Positions 49,853 through 59,454 of a stretch of 64,000 nucleotides of DNA are shown piece by piece (position 1 is the first letter of the stretch; each line of letters opens with the position of its first letter). The position numbers and the translations under genes are program-made. Below the pieces are notes generated by a model. It worked only from the letters and a program-made list of their open reading frames with translations. It was not told the DNA's origin and ran no database searches. The DNA comes from Providencia rettgeri (GTDB lineage Bacteria; Pseudomonadota; Gammaproteobacteria; Enterobacterales; Enterobacteriaceae): assembly GCF_041075285.1 (NCBI RefSeq), contig NZ_CP163512.1, forward strand, positions 3,286,001 to 3,350,000. The letters are read 5' to 3'.

Positions 49853-51328
49853 TTAGTTGGCGACAGCGATCTTCTTCATATCCGTCATATACCCACGTAA
49901 CGTCTTACCGATTTTCTCAATAGGGTGATTACGGATTGCCTCATTGATATCGCGTAATTGTGCGTTATCTGTACCATTATCAGCAACTGGCTTCGCTAAA
50001 TCGCCTGCTTGTAATTTAGCCATAAAGTCTTTCAACATCGGCATAACTGCAAATGAGAACAGGTAGTTACCGTATTCCGCTGTATCTGAAATAACGACGT
50101 TCATTTCATACAAACGCTTACGAGCGATGGTATTAGCAATCAGTGGCAATTCATGCAGTGACTCATAATATGCAGATTCTTCTAAAATGCCCGCTTCTAA
50201 CATCGTCTCGAACGCTAATTCAACACCTGCTTTAACCATCGCAACTAACAGGACACCATGGTCGAAATACTCTTGTTCTGCAATTTTACCATCATATTCT
50301 GGGTAGTTTTCAAACGCAGATTTACCTGTTTCTTCACGCCATGCCAACAAGTTTTTGTCATCATTTGCCCAGTCAGCCATCATCGTTGCAGAGAACTCAC
50401 CAGAGATGATGTCATCCATATGTTTTTGGAACAGAGGTGCCATGATAGTTTTCAACTGCTCAGACAGCGCGTATGCACGTATTTTTGCAGGGTTAGATAA
50501 ACGATCCATCATCAACGTGATACCGCCTTGTTTCAGCGCTTCAGTAATCGTTTCCCAACCAAATTGAATTAATTTACCTGCATAGCCCGGTTCAACACCG
50601 TCCGCAACCATTTTGTCATAACTCAGTAACGCACCCGCCTGTAACATACCGCATAGGATAGTTTGCTCTCCCATCAGGTCAGACTTAACTTCTGCAACAA
50701 ATGAAGATTCCAGCACACCGGCACGATGCCCACCCGTCGCAGCTGCCCATGCTTTAGCAATCGCCATCCCTTCTCCTTTCGGATCATTTTCTGGATGAAC
50801 AGCAATCAGCGTTGGAACACCAAAGCCACGTTTATATTCTTCACGGACTTCAGTACCTGGACATTTTGGAGCAACCATCACAACAGTAATGTCTTTACGA
50901 ATTTCTTCGCCCACTTCAACAATGTTGAAACCGTGTGAATAGCCCAGTGCTGCGCCTTGCTTCATCATAGGCTGAACAGCACGAACAACGGTAGAGTGTT
51001 GTTTGTCTGGCGTTAAGTTAATAATTAAGTCCGCCGTTGGGATCAATTCTTCATACGTACCGACTTTAAAGCCGTTTTCTGTTGCTTTGCGCCATGAAGC
51101 ACGCTTTTCGCTGATCGCTTCTGCACGTAATGCATAAGCGATATCTAAACCAGAATCACGCATGTTCAGGCCTTGATTCAGACCTTGAGCACCACAACCG
51201 ACGATGACGATTTTTTTCCCTTTCAGGTAGCCAGCTTCGTCCGCAAATTCTTCACGTTTCATAAAACGGCACTTGCCTAACTGAGCTAACTGCTCACGCA
51301 AATTCAATGTGTTAAAATAATTCGCCAT
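49853..51328 (-). CDS. ilvC: ketol-acid reductoisomerase IlvC (class II)
   Basis: A 491-residue class II KARI, the E. coli length, converting acetolactate and acetohydroxybutyrate to the dihydroxy acids of valine and isoleucine with NADPH. Visible: the start [44 protein letters not shown] (NADPH fold), [21 protein letters not shown] and the two knotted C-terminal domains with metal-ligand Glu/Asp clusters ([24 protein letters not shown]). I start at 51328 with GGAG upstream; the longer frame to 51370 is not homologous. Controlled by IlvY, which is divergent. Confidence 0.97.
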   Translation of the reverse strand: MANYFNTLNLREQLAQLGKCRFMKREEFADEAGYLKGKKIVIVGCGAQGLNQGLNMRDSGLDIAYALRAEAISEKRASWRKATENGFKVGTYEELIPTADLIINLTPDKQHSTVVRAVQPMMKQGAALGYSHGFNIVEVGEEIRKDITVVMVAPKCPGTEVREEYKRGFGVPTLIAVHPENDPKGEGMAIAKAWAAATGGHRAGVLESSFVAEVKSDLMGEQTILCGMLQAGALLSYDKMVADGVEPGYAGKLIQFGWETITEALKQGGITLMMDRLSNPAKIRAYALSEQLKTIMAPLFQKHMDDIISGEFSATMMADWANDDKNLLAWREETGKSAFENYPEYDGKIAEQEYFDHGVLLVAMVKAGVELAFETMLEAGILEESAYYESLHELPLIANTIARKRLYEMNVVISDTAEYGNYLFSFAVMPMLKDFMAKLQAGDLAKPVADNGTDNAQLRDINEAIRNHPIEKIGKTLRGYMTDMKKIAVAN

Positions 51329-51415
51329 TGTCATACTCCATTGTTCTGTTGTGTTCGTTATGTCAGGCAAGTAATTTGCCTGTCGCTTATTTTTAAGCGT
51401 TTATGGATTTACTAT

Positions 51416-51431
51416 ATGCGATGTTTCGCAT
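51416..51431. promoter_or_regulatory. IlvY operator, ilvC-proximal
   Basis: ATGCGATGTTTCGCAT is a perfect inverted repeat (six-base arms, four-base centre) in the ilvY-ilvC divergent region, in the position of one of the two IlvY operators of E. coli. Acetolactate-bound IlvY would act here to activate ilvC. Confidence 0.65.
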
Positions 51432-51460
51432 TGCTTAAATTGATATATTAACAATACAAT

Positions 51461-51477
51461 GTTGCAATATTCGCAAC
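51461..51477. promoter_or_regulatory. IlvY operator, ilvY-proximal
   Basis: GTTGCAATATTCGCAAC is an inverted repeat with five-base arms, 28 bases before the ilvY start and 45 bases centre to centre from the first operator. It fits the T-N11-A LysR-type pattern and would give ilvY autoregulation. Confidence 0.65.
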
Positions 51478-51505
51478 GTGGTTAATTACTTCATTAGAGG
51501 CCAAA

Positions 51506-52402
51506 ATGGATATTCGTGATCTAAAACTTTTTTTGCATTTAGCGCAGAGTTGCCACTTTGGCCGAACATCCAAAGCGATGCATGTCAGCCCTTCAACACT
51601 GTCTAGGCAAATTCAGCGCCTAGAAGAGCAACTTGGCCACCCATTGTTTGTCCGTGATAACCGCTCGGTAAAACTTACACAAGCGGGCGAACATCTAAAA
51701 CAATTTGCTCAACAAACCTTGTTGCAATATCAACAGTTACAACACGCCCTTAACCAACAAAGCCCTTCACTCAGTGGTGAGTTACACCTTTTTTGCTCCG
51801 TCACCGCCGCCTACAGTCATTTACCACAAGTTTTAGATAAGTTCCGTGCTTTACACCCGTTAGTCGAAATAAAGCTGACAACAGGAGATGCCGCTGATGC
51901 GGTTGAGAAAGTGGAAACTCACGAGGCAGACCTTGGTATCGCCGGTAAGCCTGAGCGTTTGCCTGATAATGTGCGTTTCACCAAAATTGGCGAAATCCCT
52001 CTAGTGCTTATTGCCCCATCGTTACCTTGCGCTGTACGCTCAATGGTAACTGAAAAAGAACCCGACTGGTCAACAGTGCCATTTATCCTTCCTGAGCATG
52101 GCCCATCACGCAAACGTATCGAGTTATGGTTTCGCCGCCATCACATCAATAATCCGGTGATTTATGCCACGGTATCGGGTCATGAAGCGATTGTCTCAAT
52201 GGTCGCGCTTGGCTGTGGTATTGCCTTGATCCCAAGTGTTGTCGTGGATAACAGCCCTGAGCCGGTTCGTAGCCGTATCTCACAGCTCGACAATATTTCG
52301 ATGGTAGAACCTTTTGAACTCGGCGTTTGCCTATTAAGCAAACGCCTGAACGAACCATTAATTAAGGCATTTTGGGCCTTACTCCCAGACAACTCAATCT
52401 AA
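51506..52402 (+). CDS. ilvY: LysR-type activator IlvY
   Basis: A 298-residue LysR-family regulator that activates ilvC in response to acetolactate/acetohydroxybutyrate and represses itself. The N-terminal winged helix (MDIRDLKLFLHLAQSCHFGRTSKAMHVSPSTLSRQIQRLE, residues 1-40) is typical; the effector domain runs from about 90 with LHLFCSVTAAYSHLPQVLD. It is divergent from ilvC across two palindromes. Its 3' end overlaps the convergent ilvA stop by nine bases, leaving no room for a terminator between them. Confidence 0.95.
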   Translation: MDIRDLKLFLHLAQSCHFGRTSKAMHVSPSTLSRQIQRLEEQLGHPLFVRDNRSVKLTQAGEHLKQFAQQTLLQYQQLQHALNQQSPSLSGELHLFCSVTAAYSHLPQVLDKFRALHPLVEIKLTTGDAADAVEKVETHEADLGIAGKPERLPDNVRFTKIGEIPLVLIAPSLPCAVRSMVTEKEPDWSTVPFILPEHGPSRKRIELWFRRHHINNPVIYATVSGHEAIVSMVALGCGIALIPSVVVDNSPEPVRSRISQLDNISMVEPFELGVCLLSKRLNEPLIKAFWALLPDNSI

Positions 52403-53968
52403 GATTTTCTGGCTCTCTTGTGGTGCTAGGAAAAAGCGAAAAGACGGGTTGCCGGTCTCATCGTGATACTCATACCCTAGCGCATCAAGGTGTCGGTCAA
52501 AACGCACTTCTGGTCCTGCAAGCTCAAATGCCGCCAGCACTCGCCCATAATCTGTACCATGACTACGGTAATGAAAAAGCGTAATATTCCAGTGTGTTCC
52601 AAGTGTTTCTAAGAATCTCAGCAACGCTCCTGGGGACTCTGGAAATTCAAAGCTAAACAATCTTTCATCTAATGGTTTTGATGGGCGACCACCTATCATA
52701 TAACGCACATGAAGCTTTGCCATTTCGTCATCAGATAAATCATTGACTTCATAGCCATGGCTTCTGAGTTCTTGGATAATTTCCGCGCGTTCACCATCAC
52801 GACCACTTAAACGTACCCCAACAAAAATGCATGCTTGATCAGGATCTGCATCCGTATAACGGTAATTAAATTCAGTGATTGCACGGTGACCTAATAGCTG
52901 GCAAAAGCGTAAAAAACTGCCTTTTTGCTCAGGAATAGTCACCGCCAGCAGTGCTTCTCGTTGTTCACCAATTTCACAGCGTTCAGAAACATAACGCAGT
53001 CCGTGGAAATTCATATTCGCACCGGACAATATATGCGCTAAACGCTCCCCTTTGATGTTGTGCTGTTGCACATATTTTTTCAGCCCCGCCAGTGCCAACG
53101 CACCTGAGGGTTCCGCAATGGCACGGACATCTTCAAAAATATCTTTCAGTGCTGCACAAATAGAGTCGCTATCTACCGTGATAACGTCATCAACGTATTG
53201 TTGACACAACCTAAAGGTTTCATCACCAATACGTTTAACCGCAACCCCTTCTGCAAATAAACCGACACGCGGTAAATCAACAGGATGACCTGCTGCTAAT
53301 GCAGCTTTCAAACAGGCGGCATCTTCCGCTTCAACGCCAATGATTTTAATTTCTGGCATCAATTGTTTGATGATAACCGCCACCCCCGCGATTAAGCCCC
53401 CTCCCCCCACGGGGATAAAAATACGGTCTAAATGTACGTCTTGCTGTAATAACTCCAACGCAATTGTTGCTTGCCCAGCAATGACAGATGGATGGTCAAA
53501 AGGGGGAACAAAGGTATAACCCTCTTCTTCGGCCATGGCGATCGCTTTCGCCTTTGCCTCATCAAAATTCGCACCATGTAAAATGGCTTCGCCCCCAAAA
53601 CTACGAACGGCATCCACTTTGATATCTGCGGTTGCCACTGGCATGACAATTTTGGCTTTAACACCAACACGGCTTGCCGACAGGGCTACACCTTGCGCAT
53701 GGTTTCCTGCCGACGCAGTGACAACCCCTTTAGCTTTTTGCTCTTCCGTTAAACTGGCGATCATGGCATAAGCCCCCCGCAACTTAAAGCTGTGTACGGG
53801 CTGCCTATCTTCGCGTTTAACTAAAATCGTATTACCTAAACGTGCAGAAATTTTATCCATTTGTTGAAGCGGCGTAACTTGAGCCGCTTCATAGACCGGC
53901 GCACTGAGCGCCGCCTTTAAATAATCAGCACTTGTCGGTACTGCGGGTAATGGTTTTGCCGCTGCCAC
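52394..53968 (-). CDS. ilvA: biosynthetic threonine deaminase IlvA
   Basis: A 524-residue PLP enzyme (514 in E. coli), the committed step to isoleucine, feedback-inhibited by it. The catalytic domain has the PLP lysine in VHSFKLRGAY (about residue 70), the phosphate loop VGGGGLIAG and ASAGNHAQGVALS. Two C-terminal ACT-like regulatory domains follow (ALLAVTIPEQKGSFLRFCQLLG, then LFSFEFPESPGALLRFLETLG), so it is the regulated, biosynthetic type, not TdcB. The start is GTG, one base after the ilvD stop, with AGGGGGA 5 bases upstream. It is the last gene of the operon. Confidence 0.97.
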   Translation of the reverse strand: MAAAKPLPAVPTSADYLKAALSAPVYEAAQVTPLQQMDKISARLGNTILVKREDRQPVHSFKLRGAYAMIASLTEEQKAKGVVTASAGNHAQGVALSASRVGVKAKIVMPVATADIKVDAVRSFGGEAILHGANFDEAKAKAIAMAEEEGYTFVPPFDHPSVIAGQATIALELLQQDVHLDRIFIPVGGGGLIAGVAVIIKQLMPEIKIIGVEAEDAACLKAALAAGHPVDLPRVGLFAEGVAVKRIGDETFRLCQQYVDDVITVDSDSICAALKDIFEDVRAIAEPSGALALAGLKKYVQQHNIKGERLAHILSGANMNFHGLRYVSERCEIGEQREALLAVTIPEQKGSFLRFCQLLGHRAITEFNYRYTDADPDQACIFVGVRLSGRDGERAEIIQELRSHGYEVNDLSDDEMAKLHVRYMIGGRPSKPLDERLFSFEFPESPGALLRFLETLGTHWNITLFHYRSHGTDYGRVLAAFELAGPEVRFDRHLDALGYEYHDETGNPSFRFFLAPQESQKILD

Positions 53969-53969
53969 A

Positions 53970-55820
53970 TCATCCCCCTAATTTAGACTTATCGCGTACA
54001 GCGCCTTTGTCTGCACTGGTTGCTAAGGAAGCATAGGCACGCAAAGCAAAAGAGACGTCGCGCTGGCGATCACGTGGTGTGAAAGCTTTATCACCACGTG
54101 CTAATTCAGCTTCGCGGCGTTGATTAAGTTCACTTTCACTGACATCCAATACCATGGTTCTTTTGGGAATATTGATATCAATCATGTCGCCATCTTGAAC
54201 CAGCGCTAATAAACCGCCACTTGCCGCTTCTGGCGAAATATGGCCAATTGACAAGCCTGAGCTACCGCCCGAGAAACGGCCATCAGTAATAAGTGCGCAA
54301 CTTTTGCCGAGGCCCATCGATTTTAGGTAGGACGTTGGGTATAGCATTTCCTGCATTCCCGGCCCACCTTTTGGCCCTTCATAGCGGATCACAACTACAT
54401 CACCTTCCACGACTTTTCCACCTAAGATTGATTCAACGGCTTCATCTTGGCTTTCAAATACTTTTGCAGGGCCACGGAAAGTTAAGCTGCCCTCATCAAC
54501 CCCTGCTGTTTTGACGATACAGCCATCTTCTGCAATATTTCCAAAAAGTACCGCCAGACCCCCGTCCAAACTATAAGCATTTTCAATATTACGAATACAG
54601 CCATTTTCACGATCAGTATCCAGTGAAGGCCAACGGCAATTTTGTGAAAATGCTTTCGTGGTGCGGATGCCCGCAGGTCCTGCGGAAAACATGGATTTCA
54701 CACCCTCATCTTTCGTCAACATAACATCATATTGCGCCAATGTTTCTTGGAGAGTGAGACCTAAAATATTAGTGACATTTTCTTGCAATAAACCAGCTCG
54801 GCTCAGTTCACCTAAAATACCAATCACACCACCCGCACGGTGAACATCTTCCATATGGTATTTCTGTGTACTTGGTGCCACTTTGCATAAGTGAGGCACT
54901 TTGCGAGACAAACGGTCGATATCTTCCATCGTAAAATCAACATCGGCTTCTTGTGCTGCAGCCAGCAAATGGAGAACCGTATTTGTAGAGCCCCCCATAG
55001 CAATATCAAGCGTCATAGCATTTTCAAATGCCGCTTTATTGGCAATATTGCGAGGTAGCGCGCTTTCATCGTCTTTTTCATAATAGCGCTTTGTTAACTC
55101 AACAATGCGTTTACCCGCATTGATAAACAAGGTTTCACGATCTGCGTGAGTGGCTAATAACGAACCATTACCTGGCTGAGATAAACCTAGTGCTTCGGTT
55201 AAGCAGTTCATGGAGTTTGCAGTAAACATACCTGAACACGACCCACAAGTTGGGCAAGCGGAACGCTCAATTTGTTCACTATCCGCATCGCTCACATTTG
55301 GATTCGCCCCTTGGATCATCGCATCGACTAAATCCAATTTAATAATTTGGTCTGAAAGCTTGGTTTTACCTGCTTCCATCGGACCACCAGAAACAAAAAT
55401 AACAGGAATATTAAGACGTAACGACGCCATTAACATTCCTGGGGTGATTTTGTCACAGTTAGAAATACACACCATGGCATCTGCACAGTGCGCATTAACC
55501 ATATATTCGACAGAATCGGCAATTAATTCACGGGAAGGTAAGGAATACAGCATTCCGCCATGCCCCATGGCAATCCCATCATCAACTGCAATTGTATTAA
55601 ACTCTTTCGCTACACCACCTGCATTTTCAATTTGCTCTGCAACCAGTTTTCCAAGATCGCGTAAATGCACATGACCAGGAACAAACTGAGTGAATGAGTT
55701 AACAACTGCAATAATGGGTTTTCCAAAATCAGCATCGGTCATCCCGGTCGCTCGCCACAATGCACGTGCCCCCGCCATATTACGACCATGAGTTGTTGTT
55801 GCTGAACGGTACTTAGGCAT
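53970..55820 (-). CDS. ilvD: dihydroxy-acid dehydratase IlvD
   Basis: A 616-residue Fe-S dehydratase (E. coli 616) that makes the 2-oxo acids of valine and isoleucine. Cluster and metal residues are visible: [12 protein letters not shown], the [18 protein letters not shown] motif (about residues 190-208) and [15 protein letters not shown] near the C-terminus. The start [23 protein letters not shown] matches E. coli. It follows ilvE by 67 bases and is translationally linked to ilvA. Confidence 0.97.
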   Translation of the reverse strand: MPKYRSATTTHGRNMAGARALWRATGMTDADFGKPIIAVVNSFTQFVPGHVHLRDLGKLVAEQIENAGGVAKEFNTIAVDDGIAMGHGGMLYSLPSRELIADSVEYMVNAHCADAMVCISNCDKITPGMLMASLRLNIPVIFVSGGPMEAGKTKLSDQIIKLDLVDAMIQGANPNVSDADSEQIERSACPTCGSCSGMFTANSMNCLTEALGLSQPGNGSLLATHADRETLFINAGKRIVELTKRYYEKDDESALPRNIANKAAFENAMTLDIAMGGSTNTVLHLLAAAQEADVDFTMEDIDRLSRKVPHLCKVAPSTQKYHMEDVHRAGGVIGILGELSRAGLLQENVTNILGLTLQETLAQYDVMLTKDEGVKSMFSAGPAGIRTTKAFSQNCRWPSLDTDRENGCIRNIENAYSLDGGLAVLFGNIAEDGCIVKTAGVDEGSLTFRGPAKVFESQDEAVESILGGKVVEGDVVVIRYEGPKGGPGMQEMLYPTSYLKSMGLGKSCALITDGRFSGGSSGLSIGHISPEAASGGLLALVQDGDMIDINIPKRTMVLDVSESELNQRREAELARGDKAFTPRDRQRDVSFALRAYASLATSADKGAVRDKSKLGG

Positions 55821-55887
55821 ATCTTTAACTCCCGTGTTTAAAACAGGCGGGGAACGTCCGCCTGTAACATCTATTTTAATTTAATTA

Positions 55888-56814
55888 TTAAGGGTTTACT
55901 GGATCTAACCAGCCCCATTTGTCTTCCGTTGTGCCATTAAATAAACCAAAGAATGCTTGTTGAATTTGCTTAGTCACTGGACCACAACGACCAATACCAA
56001 CTTGAATACCATCAACACTGCGTACTGGGGTGATCTCTGCCGCAGTACCTGTCATAAATACTTCATCAGCAAGATAGAGGGACTCCCGTGATAGTGTTTG
56101 CTCACGGACTTCAATACCCAGATCTTTGGCCAACGTTAAAATCGCATCACGAGTAATGCCCGGTAATGCTGATGATGTGAAAGGAGGTGTATATAAAATC
56201 CCATCTTTCACTTCAAAAATATTTTCCCCAGCACCTTCTGAAAGATAGCCGTGAACATCTAAAGCAATACCTTCTTGATAACCATGGCGGCGTGCTTCGC
56301 TACCAACTAATAGAGAAGATAGGTAGTTACCGCCTGCTTTTGCCCCCGTAGGAATAGTGTTTGGTGCAACACGGTTCCACGAGGAAACCATCGCATCAAT
56401 TCCCTGATCTAAGGCTTCTTCACCTAAATACGCCCCCCAAGGGAAAGCGGCTAAAATCACATCAGTGTTATAACCATTCGGCGGGTTAACTCCCATGCCA
56501 ACATCACCGATAAAGATTAGTGGGCGAATATATGCGCTGACTAAGTTGTTTTTACGTAAAGTCGCACGGCAAGCTTCCATTAATTCTTCCACGCTATAGC
56601 TGACAGGCATACGGTAAATTTTTGCAGAATCGTGCAAACGTTGCATATGCTCACGGTGACGAAAAACCACAGGTCCTTTGTGAGAATCATAGCAACGGAC
56701 GCCTTCAAATACTGATGTTCCATAATGCAGAGCATGAGACATTACATGAACCTTTGCATCAGCCCATGGCGTCATTTCACCGTTAAACCAAATAAAGTCA
56801 GCTTTCTTAGTCAT
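55888..56814 (-). CDS. ilvE: branched-chain amino acid aminotransferase IlvE
   Basis: A 308-residue fold-IV PLP enzyme (E. coli 309) for the last step to valine, isoleucine and leucine. The PLP lysine is in IPTGAKAGGNYLSSLLV (about residue 160), followed by the class-IV signature EGAGENIFEVKDGILYTPP. MSHALHYGTSVFEGVRCY near the start carries the conserved dimer-interface and substrate residues. It lies 11 bases after ilvM. Confidence 0.97.
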   Translation of the reverse strand: MTKKADFIWFNGEMTPWADAKVHVMSHALHYGTSVFEGVRCYDSHKGPVVFRHREHMQRLHDSAKIYRMPVSYSVEELMEACRATLRKNNLVSAYIRPLIFIGDVGMGVNPPNGYNTDVILAAFPWGAYLGEEALDQGIDAMVSSWNRVAPNTIPTGAKAGGNYLSSLLVGSEARRHGYQEGIALDVHGYLSEGAGENIFEVKDGILYTPPFTSSALPGITRDAILTLAKDLGIEVREQTLSRESLYLADEVFMTGTAAEITPVRSVDGIQVGIGRCGPVTKQIQQAFFGLFNGTTEDKWGWLDPVNP

Positions 56815-56825
56815 TTTTATCTTCC

Positions 56826-57095
56826 TTACATTGCACTTTGTGTGCGTAATAGTCGTGATTCTTGTTGTAGCACTTCAACTTCTGTAATGTCGGAAAGCTT
56901 GGTTAACTGAGCACAAAGCTGAGTTAACGGCCTCTGACTACTTACAGTCAGTTCAATATTAACATTACCGCCATCTATTGATTGCCCCATATTCATGGCA
57001 TTTATCTGAAATCCACGGTGGCGAGTGACCCTTAATATACGCTCTAAAACCTCAGGACGGAAACGGGCCAATATCGAGAGTTGATGTTGCATCAT
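56826..57095 (-). CDS. ilvM: acetolactate synthase II small subunit IlvM
   Basis: An 89-residue ACT-domain regulatory subunit (87 in E. coli) of acetohydroxyacid synthase II. The start [36 protein letters not shown] is the single ACT fold; the rest contributes strands ([22 protein letters not shown]). It overlaps ilvG by four bases (ATGA), so both subunits are made together. The second Met may be the true start. Confidence 0.94.
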   Translation of the reverse strand: MMQHQLSILARFRPEVLERILRVTRHRGFQINAMNMGQSIDGGNVNIELTVSSQRPLTQLCAQLTKLSDITEVEVLQQESRLLRTQSAM

Positions 57096-58738
57096 AATGG
57101 TTTCTCCATCATTTTTTCATTACTTGCCCCTGGTGGAACCAATGGCCAGACGTTTTCTAATTCATTAATTGATACCTGCAGTAAGTAGGCACCCTCGCTA
57201 TTCAATAATTCATCTAATGCGGCATTTACTTCAGATTTATCAGTAATACGCTTCCCTTTAATACCAAAAGCACTCGCTAACGCAACGAAATCTGGATTAT
57301 CTGTTAATATCGTTTCGCTGTACCGTTGTTCAAAAAACAATTCTTGCCACTGACGCACCATACCTAAACGCTGGTTATCCAATAAAAGAATTTTTACAGG
57401 CAATTGTTTACGTTTTATAGTGCCTAACTCTTGAACATTCATCATGAATGAACCATCACCAGAGACACAAACAACGGTATCTTCCGGCCTAGCAACTTGT
57501 GCGCCAATTGCTGCTGGGATACCAAATCCCATCGTGCCTAATCCACTTGATGTTAAAAAATTTTCAGGAGCATCCACAGTAATGTGTTGTGCTGCCCACA
57601 TTTGGTGCTGCCCTACATCTGTCGTAACAACAGTGTTTGGCTTCATTTTATCCGACAGTTGTTTCAATAAGAGTGGTGCATAAATAGGCTCCCCAGGATG
57701 GTCATAACGCCACCCAAACTCTTTTTTCAACTGCTGAACTTCCGCTTGCCAAGGTGTAATTGTCTTTTTCAGTATTAATTTAGGTAATAACGCTTTTGCA
57801 TCACCGTGCAAGGCCACATGAGTTTGGCGTAATTTATCTAGCTCAACATGGTCAATATCGATATGGATCACTTTGGCATTTGGCGCAAAGGTATTTAATT
57901 TCCCTGTAACACGATCATCAAAACGAGCACCAACTGCAATCAGTAAATCACAGCGTTGTACCGAAATATTAGCGGCTTTCGTACCGTGCATTCCTAGCAT
58001 TCCCAAATAATTTTCATCCGCTGGATCGACAGCACCTAACCCTTTTAACGTTGAAACAGAAGGTAATCCCGTGTAGGCAATAAACTCGCGTAACTCAGAA
58101 ACTGCACCTGACATCCCGACACCGCCACCGATGTACAACATGGGTTTTTCTGATTGCTCTAGCAATGCTCTCGCTTGCTGTATTTCAACTTCAGGAGATG
58201 GCATTTCTTGTTCTACAGGCATTAAAAAAGGTGAAAGCTCTGCGTGTTGCAGCTGAATATCTTTCGGAATATCAATCAGTACAGGCCCAGGACGTCCACT
58301 ATTTGCGATTGCGAAAGCTTCAGCAAGGACACGAGGTAAATCCTCTATCGACTCAACTAAAAAGCTATGTTTTGTGCAGGCTAAAGAGAGTCCTAACACA
58401 TCAATTTCCTGAAAAGCATCCGTTCCAATAAACTCAGAAGCCACTTGCCCTGTTATAGCAACAACAGGAACCGAGTCTAACAGTGCATCCGCTAATCCAG
58501 TGATTACGTTTGTTGCACCAGGTCCTGACGTAGCGATACAAACCCCTGTTTTACCTGTTGAGCGCGCATAACCAATTGCCGCAATGACTGCGCCTTGCTC
58601 GTGTCTGCACAATAAATGCTCCACACCACCATCATATAATGCATCGTAAACTGGCATAATTGCCCCACCGGGGTAACCAAAAACAGTATCAACCCCCTGA
58701 GTTCGTAACGCTTGAACTAACCATTGTGCTCCGTTCAT
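57092..58738 (-). CDS. ilvG: acetolactate synthase II large subunit IlvG (intact)
   Basis: A 548-residue TPP/FAD enzyme (acetohydroxyacid synthase II, valine-insensitive) making acetolactate and acetohydroxybutyrate. Visible: [34 protein letters not shown], the catalytic Glu in [19 protein letters not shown] (about residue 47), the FAD/central domain and the TPP-Mg motif [15 protein letters not shown]. The frame is unbroken, unlike in E. coli K-12 where a frameshift inactivates it. It is preceded by the ilvL leader and attenuator. Confidence 0.97.
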   Translation of the reverse strand: MNGAQWLVQALRTQGVDTVFGYPGGAIMPVYDALYDGGVEHLLCRHEQGAVIAAIGYARSTGKTGVCIATSGPGATNVITGLADALLDSVPVVAITGQVASEFIGTDAFQEIDVLGLSLACTKHSFLVESIEDLPRVLAEAFAIANSGRPGPVLIDIPKDIQLQHAELSPFLMPVEQEMPSPEVEIQQARALLEQSEKPMLYIGGGVGMSGAVSELREFIAYTGLPSVSTLKGLGAVDPADENYLGMLGMHGTKAANISVQRCDLLIAVGARFDDRVTGKLNTFAPNAKVIHIDIDHVELDKLRQTHVALHGDAKALLPKLILKKTITPWQAEVQQLKKEFGWRYDHPGEPIYAPLLLKQLSDKMKPNTVVTTDVGQHQMWAAQHITVDAPENFLTSSGLGTMGFGIPAAIGAQVARPEDTVVCVSGDGSFMMNVQELGTIKRKQLPVKILLLDNQRLGMVRQWQELFFEQRYSETILTDNPDFVALASAFGIKGKRITDKSEVNAALDELLNSEGAYLLQVSINELENVWPLVPPGASNEKMMEKPL

Positions 58739-58822
58739 GCTTTTCTCCTGTCCGCCTATGCTCTATCCATTTGTATTTATTATGTTTTATTTACTATCAG
58801 GGCATTAACAAATATTCACGTC

Positions 58823-58854
58823 AAAAAAAACCCCGCGCCTTTCGGTGCGGGGTT
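58823..58854 (-). terminator. ilv attenuator terminator
   Basis: Read leftward, AACCCCGCACC and GGCGCGGGGTT pair around GAAA and are followed by eight T. It lies between the ilvL stop and ilvG, with preceding leader sequence (GTGCGGGGCTGC in ilvL) able to form an alternative stem: the classical attenuator. Confidence 0.93.
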
Positions 58855-58871
58855 CTCGTAAGATCTGGCTG

Positions 58872-58973
58872 TTATTTTAGCCTTCGTCGTCCAAGTGCAG
58901 CCCCGCACGGTGGGATAATAATCACCACCACGCTAATAATAATTAGGCTAACTGCTTGGATAAATGCGTTCAT
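58872..58973 (-). CDS. ilvL: ilv operon leader peptide IlvL
   Basis: A 33-codon leader, too short for usual ORF calling. It reads MNAFIQAVSLIIISVVVIII and continues PPCGAALGRRRLK, close to E. coli IlvL. The run of Ile and Val codons (ATT ATT ATT AGC GTG GTG GTG ATT ATT ATC) is where the ribosome stalls when charged tRNA-Ile or tRNA-Val is scarce, letting RNA polymerase pass the attenuator into ilvG. No leucine run as in E. coli, although two Leu codons are present. Confidence 0.95.
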   Translation of the reverse strand: MNAFIQAVSLIIISVVVIIIPPCGAALGRRRLK

Positions 58974-59454
58974 GAGTTTTACTTTTTTTAACTTTATTTG
59001 TTGTCCTTATTAAAGAGTTATCATTTTAAAATAGCTTTGACAACTTTTATTTCGTTTATTTATTATCAAAATATTTATCTTCAATAAAATCAAAGCATTA
59101 AAATAAATTCAAAATAATATGCTAACAAATAAACGAAAAACCAGTGATTACCCACAAACTCAGCAGGATAATCAGCTACATCCCCCATTCTCCATCAATG
59201 GAAATGGGTTGATATCACCTAACCTAATTGATTACTTTTTCTTAACATTATCCAAGAGACTGTCAAAATATATCCTTTTCAAAAAGACCTTAAACCTAGA
59301 AATATCAGCTTCTTAATGCGCTTCCCAAGAAAATGGAATAGATAAGTAACTAAACAAATAAATTATCGAGCCGCTTCGCAAATACTATTTTTTAGTCTTA
59401 AAAGTCAGCTTGTTTTTAACAGAATATTACTCTGATAATTGTATCGGAGGTTTT
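58974..59454. other. divergent control region between ilvL and yifB
   Basis: About 480 A+T-rich bases. The ilv promoter (leftward) and the yifB promoter (rightward) must be here. A rightward 65-codon open frame at 59119-59316 has no ribosome site and an unremarkable composition; I do not call it. No repeat was found. Confidence 0.5.

Noticed and set aside
55210..55674. 154-codon rightward frame opposite ilvD
   Set aside because: Antisense shadow; ilvD motifs on the other strand are complete.
59119..59316. 65-codon rightward ORF between ilvL and yifB
   Set aside because: No ribosome site and no recognisable features; the region is explained as a divergent control region.
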